Source: Azophilus sp026709365
Lineage (GTDB): Bacteria; Pseudomonadota; Gammaproteobacteria; Pseudomonadales; Azotimanducaceae
Assembly (NCBI GenBank): GCA_965200175.1
Contig: OZ241345.1
Location: 1,612,001 to 1,676,000, forward strand
Length of the DNA: 64,000 nt
Reading direction: 5' to 3'
Shown here: piece by piece, positions 1 through 8,096 of the stretch
Layout of the letters: the number at the start of each line of letters is the position of its first letter
Position numbering within the stretch: the stretch's first letter is position 1
The notes under the pieces: generated by a model
What the model was told of the DNA's origin: nothing
Seen by the model: the letters and a program-made list of their open reading frames with translations, nothing else
The model's database searches: none
Program-made: the position numbers and the translations under genes

Positions 1-7
1 GCATCCA

Positions 8-799
8 ATGCGACCCAACAAGGCCTTGGCGGCATGGCGCGGCGGCGGGCAAACCATCGGCCTGTGGCTGTCCTTGGCCAACGTCCACATTGCGGAGACC
101 CTGGCTGGCCTTGGCTTTGATTGGGTCTGCATCGACCTGCAGCACGGCCTGCTCGATTACAAGGACCTCACCGCCATGCTGCCCGCCGTTTCCGCCAGCG
201 ACGCGACGCCCTTGGTGCGGGTGCCGTGGAACGAGCCCTACGAGATCATGAAAGCCTTGGACGTTGGCGCTTACGGGGTGATCGTGCCGATGGTCAACAA
301 CCGTGCCGAAGCCGAGCAGGCGGTGGCCGCCTGCCGCTACCCGCCCCAGGGCAACCGTTCATTCGGGCCCATACGCGCCGCGCTCTACGGCGGCCGCGGC
401 TACGCCATGCAGGCCAATGGCGAAATTGCCTGCATCGCCATGATCGAAACGGCTGAGGGCATCGAAAACGTGGCGGAGATCGTTGCCGTCCCGGGCCTTG
501 ACGGCGTGTACATCGGCCCCTCCGATCTGGCGCTTTCCTTGGGCCTCGCGCCGACGGGCGACAATGACGATCCCATCCATGCCGCGACCGTGGAACGCAT
601 TCGAGAGGCCTGCCACCGGCAAGGCGTCGCCGTCGGCATCCACACCGGCGGCGCGGAGTACACGAAACGCCACTTGGAAGCCGGCTTCAACTTCGTCACG
701 CTCGGCTCGGATCTGGGTTTCATGGTCCGCGCCGCGGCCGGCGACTTGGCGATCGTCCGAAACACCTTGGAAAAGCCACACGAAAAGACTGGCTACTAG
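8..799 (+). CDS. HpcH/HpaI aldolase family protein
   Basis: Class II pyruvate-type aldolase, 263 residues, close to the normal length (about 250-267) of HpaI/GarL-type 2-keto-3-deoxy-dicarboxylate aldolases, which cleave 2-keto-4-hydroxy acids to pyruvate and an aldehyde in the cytoplasm. Visible active-site features are DLQHG (H46), R71 after the LVRVP strand, the metal ligand E147 in MIETAEG, and D173 in IGPSDLALSLG. The ATG at 8 gives a normal N-terminus. The natural substrate cannot be deduced, because the family is promiscuous and the upstream genes lie outside the window. Family assignment is secure; the exact reaction is inferred. Confidence 0.9.
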   Translation: MRPNKALAAWRGGGQTIGLWLSLANVHIAETLAGLGFDWVCIDLQHGLLDYKDLTAMLPAVSASDATPLVRVPWNEPYEIMKALDVGAYGVIVPMVNNRAEAEQAVAACRYPPQGNRSFGPIRAALYGGRGYAMQANGEIACIAMIETAEGIENVAEIVAVPGLDGVYIGPSDLALSLGLAPTGDNDDPIHAATVERIREACHRQGVAVGIHTGGAEYTKRHLEAGFNFVTLGSDLGFMVRAAAGDLAIVRNTLEKPHEKTGY

Positions 800-901
800 A
801 CTTTAAGTCAAGGATAAGCAATCGCCGTCAACGGGGCCAGCGTTGGCGTGGGCGCGACCATAATCCTGTGTTGACGGAGAACGGATCGGATGCGGATTTG
901 G

Positions 902-1024
902 CCCAAGTGCAGAAGCGGGAAGGCAGCGTTGCCGCAGGCCGCCTACGAGACGCCGGAGCACAAGGAGGCGGTGGCCGCGTTCCTTGAGAAGCGGCCCGCT
1001 GACTTCCGCAAGCTGACCGGTTAG
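902..1024 (+). pseudogene. enoyl-CoA hydratase C-terminal remnant
   Basis: In the 391-base gap between the aldolase and the nuclease gene, the frame ending at TAG 1022-1024 reads AYETPEHKEAVAAFLEKR, then PADFRKLTG and stop. This is the classic C-terminal tail of crotonase-superfamily enoyl-CoA hydratases (ETxDHKEAVxAFLEKR). No start codon, oxyanion-hole region or earlier crotonase sequence precedes it, so this looks like the last 30-40 codons of a deleted gene. The flanks on either side show no other recognisable gene. A frameshifted upstream part was not found by eye. The call rests on one short motif. Confidence 0.55.
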
Positions 1025-1190
1025 GCACAGCCTTGCATCGGCGCAGCCGCAACGAACGTCGGCCTCCCGCGGGTGCCGTCGGGTTGAACGGGCGTGGCGT
1101 CCAACGCCATGCGGCGCTGCCGAAGGCGTTCCCGACGTTTCGGCTCCAACTGCCCGCCCACGGATATTAGGAAGCAAGGGGTCCACACCG

Positions 1191-2810
1191 TTGGCCGCGC
1201 CTCCCGCTCCTTCGCTGCATCCCGGCGAACCGCCGCCCCCCGACTACTACCGCAACAACTTGCTGCGCTTGGTGCGCTTCGTCGTGACCGAGCACGCCGA
1301 CTTGCTGGCAGCGGAAGATGCGCGCTGCCTCTCCGCCATCTTGCAGGCCGACAAGCCTGCGCAGCGCCTGTTCGCCCGCTTGGTCTCCCGCAAAGGGCCG
1401 CTGCTGCGCCTTGACCGGATCAACTACGCGGAGGTGGATGGTTTGGCGCTGGCGCTTCAGGCCCTGGCTGATGCCGGGCTGGTGCGGATGAATCCCGAGG
1501 CTCCGGCGCGGGAGCTGCTTGCCATGCTCACCCGCGCCGAACTCCGCAGTCGATTTGAGGCGGCCCAGGGCACCAAGGCGAACATGATTGAGACCGTCAT
1601 CGAGCGCCACTCGGAGTCCTGCATCCGTGCCTCGGTGAGAGCGCAAACGCATTGGCTGACGGTGGCTTGCTGGCCCAGCCTGAAACTGGCTCAACTGCTC
1701 TTTTTTGGCAATGGCCACCGGGACCTGAGCGTGTTCGTGCTGGAGGATCTTGGCTTGCGGCGCTATGAGGACTACGCCTTGAACCCGGATCACCGCCTGT
1801 TCAGGGATCGGGATGAGCTCGACCGCTATCTCCGTGCCCGGCTGTTGAACGAGGCCTCCCGCAGCTTGGACGAGATGCCGGGAATGGCCCTGCCGCTGTC
1901 CAAGGCTTTGGCGGAGTGCGCCGTGCGGCCCTCCCGCTTGGAGGAGAAGACCCTGAACCGGGCCCGCAATCGCTTGGGGCGCTGGCTTGAACGGGCAGGG
2001 GAGTGGCAGTCCGCCCTTGGTTGCTACGCGGCCTCGACGGCCCATCCGGCGCGGGAGCGGCGGGTTCGGATCCTGCGCCGCACCGGCGATGAGCAAGCCG
2101 CCCAAGCCCTGCTGCGCGCCATTGCCCTGGCGCCGGCCTGTGCCGAGGAGGCGGACTTTGCCGCCCGCTTTGGGCAGCGGAGACCGCAATGCGCGCCGAA
2201 AACCGCGATCAAGACCTTGGGGGCGATGGGTGCTGGCCGGATCGAGCGGCACGCCATGGCGCTGCTCGCCGCCGAGGGCGGCGAGGCTTGGCATCTGGAG
2301 AACCACCTGCCCCGGGGTCTGGCCGGACTGGCCTTTTGGGAGGCGGTGTTCGCGCCGGTGCCAGGGGCCTTTCTCAATCCATACCAGGATGCGCCGCTGG
2401 ACCTCCACTGGCAGGACTTCGCGGCAAGCCGCGCCCAAGCCATCGCGGCGCGGAAGGAGCGCTTGGCCATCCCGGCACAGTTCGCGGAATCGCTGCGCAG
2501 CACGCTGCAAGGAAAGAGGGGGATCGCCAATCGATTGGTCAGTTGGCGGCACTTGGACAGCTATCTGATTGAACGGTTGCTCGAAACAGTGCCCCACGAG
2601 GTTCTGTTCAAGCTGGCCTGCCGCGTGATCGACAATCCAGGAGCCACTCGAACCGGATTTCCCGACTTGTTGGTCCTCTACGGCGCCGGCGATTACGAGT
2701 TTGTCGAGGTCAAGGGGCCGACGGACAGCCTGCAGCCTGCCCAACGGCAGTGGTTCGCCTATCTGGAAGGCAACGGCATCAACGCCAAGGTGCTCAAATT
2801 CAGGGTTTAA
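1191..2810 (+). CDS. VRR-NUC nuclease, FAN1-like
   Basis: FAN1-type structure-specific nuclease, 539 residues, probably acting in repair of interstrand crosslinks or branched DNA. The C-terminal VRR-NUC domain (about 425-539) carries the PD-(D/E)xK signature: TGFPDLL with D492, VEVKG with E506 and K508, then QRQW at 518-521. The N-terminal part resembles the SAP-like/TPR-rich region of bacterial FAN1. The start is TTG at 1191, with an AAGG-type Shine-Dalgarno about 8 bases upstream; no ATG gives a better N-terminus. It lies directly upstream of a nuclease-helicase gene (8-base gap), an arrangement that suggests joint action. Domain call is firm; biological role is from family knowledge. Confidence 0.88.
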   Translation: MAAPPAPSLHPGEPPPPDYYRNNLLRLVRFVVTEHADLLAAEDARCLSAILQADKPAQRLFARLVSRKGPLLRLDRINYAEVDGLALALQALADAGLVRMNPEAPARELLAMLTRAELRSRFEAAQGTKANMIETVIERHSESCIRASVRAQTHWLTVACWPSLKLAQLLFFGNGHRDLSVFVLEDLGLRRYEDYALNPDHRLFRDRDELDRYLRARLLNEASRSLDEMPGMALPLSKALAECAVRPSRLEEKTLNRARNRLGRWLERAGEWQSALGCYAASTAHPARERRVRILRRTGDEQAAQALLRAIALAPACAEEADFAARFGQRRPQCAPKTAIKTLGAMGAGRIERHAMALLAAEGGEAWHLENHLPRGLAGLAFWEAVFAPVPGAFLNPYQDAPLDLHWQDFAASRAQAIAARKERLAIPAQFAESLRSTLQGKRGIANRLVSWRHLDSYLIERLLETVPHEVLFKLACRVIDNPGATRTGFPDLLVLYGAGDYEFVEVKGPTDSLQPAQRQWFAYLEGNGINAKVLKFRV

Positions 2811-2818
2811 GCTCCCAA

Positions 2819-5128
2819 GTGCTCCCCGTGCGTTGGCTGGCCGAGCAGGTCCACCGCTCCGGCGACCTGTACGCCTATCGCGGCGCGCCGACCCAAGGCG
2901 CTGAGGGCGTCGCCACCCAGCGCCGCCTGCAGCGCGGCCGCCCGGGCGGGTACCAAGCCGAAATGGCGGTGCAATTGGAAGTCAGCATGGCGGGCGTCAA
3001 CTATGTGCTTCGCGGGCGCCTCGATGGCGCCGACCTCAGCGCTGCGCCTGCCGTCATCGAGGAGTTCAAGACCACGCGGGCGGACCCGGAAGTGGCGCAT
3101 CGACACGACGGTCCGGTGCACTGGGCCCAAGCCCGCCTCTACGCCGCCATGCTCGCCGCAGTGCGCCCAAGCTTGCAGGAATGGCGTTTGCGTCTGCTGT
3201 ACTGCCATCCGGACAACGGCCGGGTACGGGTTTTCGAGGAGCGGCAAAGCGCCGCCGCCCTGCAGGCCTTTCTGCGCGACACCCTGGCGCGCCTAGCCGC
3301 CCGCGTGGGCCCCTGGCAAGAACACCGAGCGGCCCGCAACGCTTGGCTGGCCGAGAGGGCGTTTCCCTACCCAAGCTATCGGCCCCATCAACGCGCTGCG
3401 GCGCGGCGCTGCTACCAAGCGCTGATGACCCGGGAGACCCTGCTGCTCGAAGCGCCGACCGGCAGCGGCAAGAGCATGGCCGTGCTCTACGCCGCCCTGA
3501 GAAGCCTGCCGCAAACCGGCGCCTCAAAACTGATCTTCCTCACCAGCCGGGGCACCGGCGCTGCGGCTGCGGAGGCGGCCTTGGAGCGTATCGACAACGC
3601 CTCCGGACGCATCCGCCGCATCACCTTGGCGTCGAAGGAGAAGCAATGCCTCACGCCGGGCATGCCCTGTGCGGCAGACCGATGCCCCTATGCCAAGGGC
3701 TACTACGACAAGCGGACCGCGGCCGAGGCGGCGCTGCTCGCCGACCCGGCCATCACGCCCGAGCGGGTGCGGGAAATCGGGCGCCGCCACGAGGTTTGCC
3801 CCTATGAACTGTCCTTGGATGCCGCACTCTGGGCTGACGTGGTGGTCGGCGACTACAACTACGTTTTCGACCCCGTGGTTCGCCTGCGGCGCTTCGCCGA
3901 CGGCAGGGACATCGACCTGCTGATCGATGAGGCCCACCAGTTGGGCGATCGCGCCGAGCAGGCGCTGTCAGTCGGTCTCAATCGCAGCGCCTTCAAGGCC
4001 GCGCTTACCGAGCCGCTCCCGACGCTGCTGGCAAAGCGCCTGCGCGGCATCGATCGCGCCTTGGTCAGCCTGCGCCGCCAGCACGGCCATCCGGAGCAGG
4101 CGGTGATCGAGGTGCCAGCCGCGCTCACCCGTGCCGTTGAGCGCCTCCAGAAGGCCCTGTTCAGCGAAGACGGTGCCTTGGATGCCCTGCCGAAGGCCCG
4201 GGCGGCGGCATGGCTGGCCAACCGCTGGTGCAAGGCCCAGGCTTGGCGACGACCGGAAGCCTTTGTTTACCTGTTGCGGACGGATGGCTCCGAAATCGAG
4301 GTGACGCTGCGCTGCCTCGATGCCGGCGAGCACTTGCAGGAGAGCCTCGCCCGCTACCGAAGCAGCATCCGCTTTTCCGGCACCCTGTCGCCGTTGCCGC
4401 TTTACAACAGCCTGCACGGCCTGCCTGAGGCGCCCGCCGAGCGGGCCGGGAGCCCGTTCGAGTCCGAACAGGTTGCCGTGCTGCTCGTTACCGACATCAA
4501 CACCTACTTCAGGGGACGGCAGGCCTCCATGGCGCAGCTGGTTGACCTGGTTCGGGGGGTGGTGGCGGCCCACGCCGGGCGCTACCTGCTGGCCTTCCCA
4601 TCCTACGGCTACCTCGACGCCTTTGCCGAAGCCGCAACGGATGGCTGCGGCGACATTCGCCTGCTCCGCCAAGCCCCGGGCATGACGGATGCCCAGTGCG
4701 CGGAGTTTTTGAGCGACTTTGCCGACAGCCAGCCCCCCGCCTTGGCGGCCATCGTGCTCGGCGGCGTCTTCGCCGAATCCGTGGACTTCGCTGACATGTC
4801 CCTTAGCGGAGTGCTGGCCATCGGCGCCGGTTTGCCGCCGCCGACCTTGGCGCGCGCCAGCAAGGCCCGCTACTTCGACGCCAAGTCGGGCAATGGCATG
4901 GAAGTGGCGTACCGGCAACCGGCCATGACCAAGGTGGCGCAGGTCGCCGGCCGCCTGCTGCGCTCGCCCGAGGACCGGGGCGTGATCTGCCTGGTCGATC
5001 CCCGCTTTGGCCAGGATCGCCTGCAACGCTTCTTTCCGAGCCATTGGCGGCCTCAGAGAGTACAGGCCCGGCAGGTCGGCGCCGCAGTGGCGAAGTTCAT
5101 GCTGGCTCAGAAACGTATCGGAACCTGA
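2819..5128 (+). CDS. DinG/XPD-type helicase with N-terminal RecB-like nuclease domain
   Basis: Superfamily 2 Fe-S helicase of about 769 residues. The N-terminal 130 residues hold a Cas4/RecB-type nuclease signature: GRLDG, EEFKTT, and HWAQARLYAAML in place of the QxxxY motif. Helicase motifs follow: Walker A APTGSGKS (K about 218), four cysteines C277, C284, C289 and C327 placed as in the XPD iron-sulphur domain, DEAH at 370-373, and motif VI QVAGRLLR near the C-terminus. I chose GTG at 2819, 8 bases after the nuclease gene; the open frame starts earlier but overlaps that gene. The last seven codons (AQKRIGT) and the stop lie inside a PR1 repeat, so the native C-terminus may have been altered. 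Likely a translationally linked repair pair with the FAN1-like gene. Confidence 0.88.
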   Translation: MLPVRWLAEQVHRSGDLYAYRGAPTQGAEGVATQRRLQRGRPGGYQAEMAVQLEVSMAGVNYVLRGRLDGADLSAAPAVIEEFKTTRADPEVAHRHDGPVHWAQARLYAAMLAAVRPSLQEWRLRLLYCHPDNGRVRVFEERQSAAALQAFLRDTLARLAARVGPWQEHRAARNAWLAERAFPYPSYRPHQRAAARRCYQALMTRETLLLEAPTGSGKSMAVLYAALRSLPQTGASKLIFLTSRGTGAAAAEAALERIDNASGRIRRITLASKEKQCLTPGMPCAADRCPYAKGYYDKRTAAEAALLADPAITPERVREIGRRHEVCPYELSLDAALWADVVVGDYNYVFDPVVRLRRFADGRDIDLLIDEAHQLGDRAEQALSVGLNRSAFKAALTEPLPTLLAKRLRGIDRALVSLRRQHGHPEQAVIEVPAALTRAVERLQKALFSEDGALDALPKARAAAWLANRWCKAQAWRRPEAFVYLLRTDGSEIEVTLRCLDAGEHLQESLARYRSSIRFSGTLSPLPLYNSLHGLPEAPAERAGSPFESEQVAVLLVTDINTYFRGRQASMAQLVDLVRGVVAAHAGRYLLAFPSYGYLDAFAEAATDGCGDIRLLRQAPGMTDAQCAEFLSDFADSQPPALAAIVLGGVFAESVDFADMSLSGVLAIGAGLPPPTLARASKARYFDAKSGNGMEVAYRQPAMTKVAQVAGRLLRSPEDRGVICLVDPRFGQDRLQRFFPSHWRPQRVQARQVGAAVAKFMLAQKRIGT

Positions 5129-5520
5129 CCTAAGCGACGAACGCGGAGTTTCGCACCGGCGAAACTCAATCTGCGACCGTCAGGTCGCGCAAGTTCTGTG
5201 CGGGTTTAGAAACATACCGGAATCCGGCTTGGGCGACGAGCGCGGAGTTTCGCGCCAGCGAAACTCCAACTGCCTCCCGCCCGAAGGGCGGGAGGCGCAA
5301 GTTCTGTGCGGGTTCAGAAACATACCGGAATCCGACTCGGGCGACGAGCGCGGAGTTTCGCGCCAGCGAAACTCCAACCGCCTCCCGCCCGAAGGGCGGG
5401 AGGCGCAAGTTCTGTGCGGGCTCAGAAACATCCCGGAATCTGGCCCAAGCGACGAGCGCGGAGTTTCGCGCAGCGAAACTCCAACGCGCCCGCTTAGCGG
5501 GCGCGCGAGTTCTGGCGCAA
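5104..5520 (+). repeat. PR1 palindromic repeat array, four tandem units
   Basis: Four direct copies of the modular repeat. The arm (GTGCGGGTTCAGAAAC or close variants) begins near 5104, 5199, 5307 and 5415; the second and third units have an exact 108-base period. Each unit has the arm, the constant hairpin GGAGTTTCGC/GCGAAACTCC, then a variable hairpin. The variable hairpins are GCGACC-GTCA-GGTCGC in unit 1, a long CCTCCCGCCC/GGGCGGGAGG stem in units 2 and 3, and CGCCCGC/GCGGGCG in unit 4. The first unit overlaps the helicase 3' end. The array fills nearly the whole 462-base gap up to pyk. It may also act as a terminator or mRNA 3' protector, but that is inference. Confidence 0.92.
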
Positions 5521-5590
5521 GCCTTGGCAACCGCCTATGCTCCGCAAGGACTGACGAGGCAATGCCCCAAGCTAGCGAGGACAGGCCAGC

Positions 5591-6997
5591 ATGACGTTCC
5601 GCCGCACCAAGATCATCTGCACCATCGGCCCCGCAACGGCCACCTACCCGGTGCTGGAAAGCATGGCGAAGGCCGGCATGAACCTCGTGCGCCTGAACAT
5701 GTCCCATGCCGACCATCGCAGCGCCGCTGACGTGATTCAGTGGGTCCGCACCCTGAACCGCAAGGTGCGCGATCCGATTTCGGTGATTCTCGACACCCAG
5801 GGCCCGGAAATCCGCACCGGCGACGTCAGCGAGCCGATGGATCTGCAGACGGGCCAAGTGGTGACCCTGTCGGTGCGCGGCGACGACGATGTGGAGACCT
5901 CGTCCATTCAAGTCAACTACCAGGAGTTGGCCGACATCGTTGAGCCGGGCAACCGCATCACGGTGGACAACGGCCTCATCAACTTTGAAGTGCTGGAAAC
6001 GCACGGCAAGCAGTTGGTCTGCCGCGTCATCGACGGTGGCTGGCTGGGCAGCAAGCGGCACGTCAACCTGCCGGGCGTGCGCATCAATCTGCCCGCCATC
6101 ACCGCCAAGGATCGGGCGGACATCGAGTTCGGCTTGGCGCAGGAGGTGGATTACATCGCCCTGTCCTTCGTGCGCGCCGCCGAGGACGTCGAGCAGCTGC
6201 GGTCCCTGATTGCGCAGCACGGGGCTCGCACGCGCATTCTGGCCAAGATCGAGGACCAGGAGGGCGTCTCCAACATCCAAGCCATTACCCAGGCGGCGGA
6301 CGGGGTCATGGTGGCGCGCGGGGATCTCGGCATCGAGACGGACATCGCCGACCTGCCCAACGTGCAGCGCCGGATCGTGCATGCCTGCGCTCGCTGGGGC
6401 CGTCGCTGCATCGTCGCCACGCACCTGCTCGAGTCCATGATTGAAAATCCGATTCCCACCCGCGCCGAGGTGACCGATGTGGCCAACGCCGTCTATGAGG
6501 GCGCCGATGCGGTGATGCTTTCCGGGGAGACCAGCATCGGCAAGCATCCGGTGCGCTGCGTTGAACAGCTGGTGCAGATCACCTCGGCCGCCGAACGCTA
6601 TCCGGGCCTCGGCTACGAAAGCGACCTTGAGGCCGCAACCGACAAGCAGCAGCTGGCGATCCACGCCGTCGCCTTGGCGGAATCCATCCAAGCCGACGGC
6701 ATTGTGGTCATCACTCGGCGGGGCATCACGGCCGATCTGGTGACCAACGCGCGGCCGCCGACGGTGCCGATCTATGCGTTCACCAACGACAGCCGCACCC
6801 GGCGGCGGCTGTTCCTCAACCGCGCGGTGACCAGCTTCCGTGCGGAGTTCAGCCTGGAGCCGGAGAAGACCCTGCAAAGGGCTTTCGGCGTGCTGCGCGA
6901 CCAGCAGGTGATCGGCGGCAACGCCAAGCTGGTGGTCATCTCCGATGTGCTGGCGGGCGCCAAGACAGATGCCATTCAAATCCGTCGGATCGACTGA
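5591..6997 (+). CDS. pyk: Pyruvate kinase
   Basis: Catalyses phosphoenolpyruvate + ADP to pyruvate + ATP, the last step of glycolysis. At 468 residues it has the usual bacterial length. It opens with RTKIICTIGPAT and shows NMSHAD, the nucleotide/metal region DTQGPEIRTG, the catalytic-lysine segment ILAKIEDQEG, and MVARGDLGIE. ATG 5591 follows a GAGG-type Shine-Dalgarno at about 5577-5581. The gene stands alone after the PR1 array, so it probably has its own promoter in the roughly 70 bases before the start; no clear -35/-10 pair stands out. Confidence 0.95.
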   Translation: MTFRRTKIICTIGPATATYPVLESMAKAGMNLVRLNMSHADHRSAADVIQWVRTLNRKVRDPISVILDTQGPEIRTGDVSEPMDLQTGQVVTLSVRGDDDVETSSIQVNYQELADIVEPGNRITVDNGLINFEVLETHGKQLVCRVIDGGWLGSKRHVNLPGVRINLPAITAKDRADIEFGLAQEVDYIALSFVRAAEDVEQLRSLIAQHGARTRILAKIEDQEGVSNIQAITQAADGVMVARGDLGIETDIADLPNVQRRIVHACARWGRRCIVATHLLESMIENPIPTRAEVTDVANAVYEGADAVMLSGETSIGKHPVRCVEQLVQITSAAERYPGLGYESDLEAATDKQQLAIHAVALAESIQADGIVVITRRGITADLVTNARPPTVPIYAFTNDSRTRRRLFLNRAVTSFRAEFSLEPEKTLQRAFGVLRDQQVIGGNAKLVVISDVLAGAKTDAIQIRRID

Positions 6998-7009
6998 CCG
7001 TCTTCCCGG

Positions 7010-7825
7010 TCAAGCACTCGCCCAAGCGGAGTGCATCATGCGCAGCGCCGCCAAGATCAGCAGGACGCCGAACAGGCGGCGCAGGGAGGGTGCGTTGATG
7101 CGATGGGCGGTGCGCACGCCCAAGGGCGCGGCGGCGACCGCGCCGACCACGATGGCGGCGAAGCTGGGCAGATGGATGTAGCCCAGCATGTGCTGCGGCG
7201 CGGGGGCGATGGACGGGGCGAAGAGGATGTAGCCAAGCGCGCCGGCCGCCGCCAAGGGAACCCCTAGGCTGCTGGAGGTGGCGGTGGCCCGGTGAACGGC
7301 CGTGTTGAAGTAGATCATGGTGGGCACCATGACGTTGCCGCCGCCAATGCCGGCAATGCCGGACACCAGGCCTGCGCCAAAGCCAATGCCGCCAGCCGTT
7401 GCGGGCGCCGGGAAGCTGCGATGCGGGTGCGGCGTCCAACGGGTCAACATGACGACCGAGACCAAGCCCAGAAACAGGCCGATGAAGCCGCGGAAGACCG
7501 GCACCGGCAACAAGGGCGCCAAGTAGCCGGCGGCGGCGGCGCCGAGGGTCACGGGCACTGCCCAACGGCGCACGATCAGCCACTCCACCCGTCCGGCCCG
7601 CACTTGGGCGTAGGCCGCTGAGAGGGACGTGAACACAATGCAGGCCAGCGAAGTGGCCACCGCCGCCGGGGTGCTGTGCGCCAAGGGCAGCGTGCCTGTC
7701 CAATCGAAGAGGATGATGAGCGCGGGAACGATGACGATGCCGCCGCCTATGCCCAGCAGACCGCCGAGGAAGCCGCTGACCAAGCCGACGCCCAGGCACA
7801 GGAAAGTGAGGAAAACCGGACTCAA
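7010..7825 (-). CDS. TauE/SafE family membrane permease
   Basis: Integral membrane protein of 271 residues with about 8 hydrophobic helices. The glycine-rich first repeat reads GFLGGLLGIGGGIVIVPAL, and the second half repeats it as GFGAGLVSGIAGIGGGNVMVP; this internal duplication is diagnostic of TauE/SafE (DUF81) permeases. Members export sulfite, sulfoacetate or other organosulfur anions, but many have no known substrate, and no sulfur-metabolism gene is adjacent. It is convergent with pyk, leaving only 12 bases between the stop codons. Start ATG at 7825. Confidence 0.88.
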   Translation of the reverse strand: MSPVFLTFLCLGVGLVSGFLGGLLGIGGGIVIVPALIILFDWTGTLPLAHSTPAAVATSLACIVFTSLSAAYAQVRAGRVEWLIVRRWAVPVTLGAAAAGYLAPLLPVPVFRGFIGLFLGLVSVVMLTRWTPHPHRSFPAPATAGGIGFGAGLVSGIAGIGGGNVMVPTMIYFNTAVHRATATSSSLGVPLAAAGALGYILFAPSIAPAPQHMLGYIHLPSFAAIVVGAVAAAPLGVRTAHRINAPSLRRLFGVLLILAALRMMHSAWASA

Positions 7826-7984
7826 TTCAAGTAAAGTCCTGAGCAGGCGATAGCTTAGGCCAAGGCGCAGTGGGGCGCCGGGCGCAAAAGTGACTCATAC
7901 GACAACCTCATCCCGCGATCAGGAAAACAGTCAGTTCAATCGCGCAAGTGTAATGAAGATGCCGCTGCGCTTCCATGAAGGCGT

Positions 7985-8073
7985 ACCCGCGAAGCGGGCG
8001 CGTTGGCGTTTCGCTGCGCGAAACTCCGCTACCGTTGCAAGGGTCAGATTCCGAAACGCTTCTGAGCCCGCAC
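7985..8073 (-). repeat. PR1 palindromic repeat, single copy
   Basis: One PR1 unit in reverse orientation: variable hairpin CCCGCGAAGCGGG, constant hairpin (GCGTTTCGC.GCGCGAAACTCC, one arm imperfect), the spacer GCTACCGTTGC, then the arm as GATTCCGAAACGCTTCTGAG-CCCGCAC. It lies between tauE and the MORN gene. The open frame of the MORN gene runs back through it, so a start upstream of the repeat is unlikely. Confidence 0.85.
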
Positions 8074-8096
8074 ATGAAGCCAATCCCCGCTTGCTG

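Noticed and set aside
1167..2744. 525-codon minus-strand frame opposite the FAN1-like gene
   Set aside because: Arginine/glutamine-rich antisense translation with no family resemblance; the plus-strand frame has a clear VRR-NUC domain.
5104..5520. CRISPR-like array
   Set aside because: Units repeat with a regular period, but there are no short identical repeats separated by unique spacers: the whole unit is repeated, including hairpins, and no cas genes are near.
5180..6979. 599-codon open frame on the minus strand opposite pyk
   Set aside because: It is the antisense of pyruvate kinase plus PR1 repeats. Long antisense frames are common in GC-rich DNA and the translation has no domain-like features.
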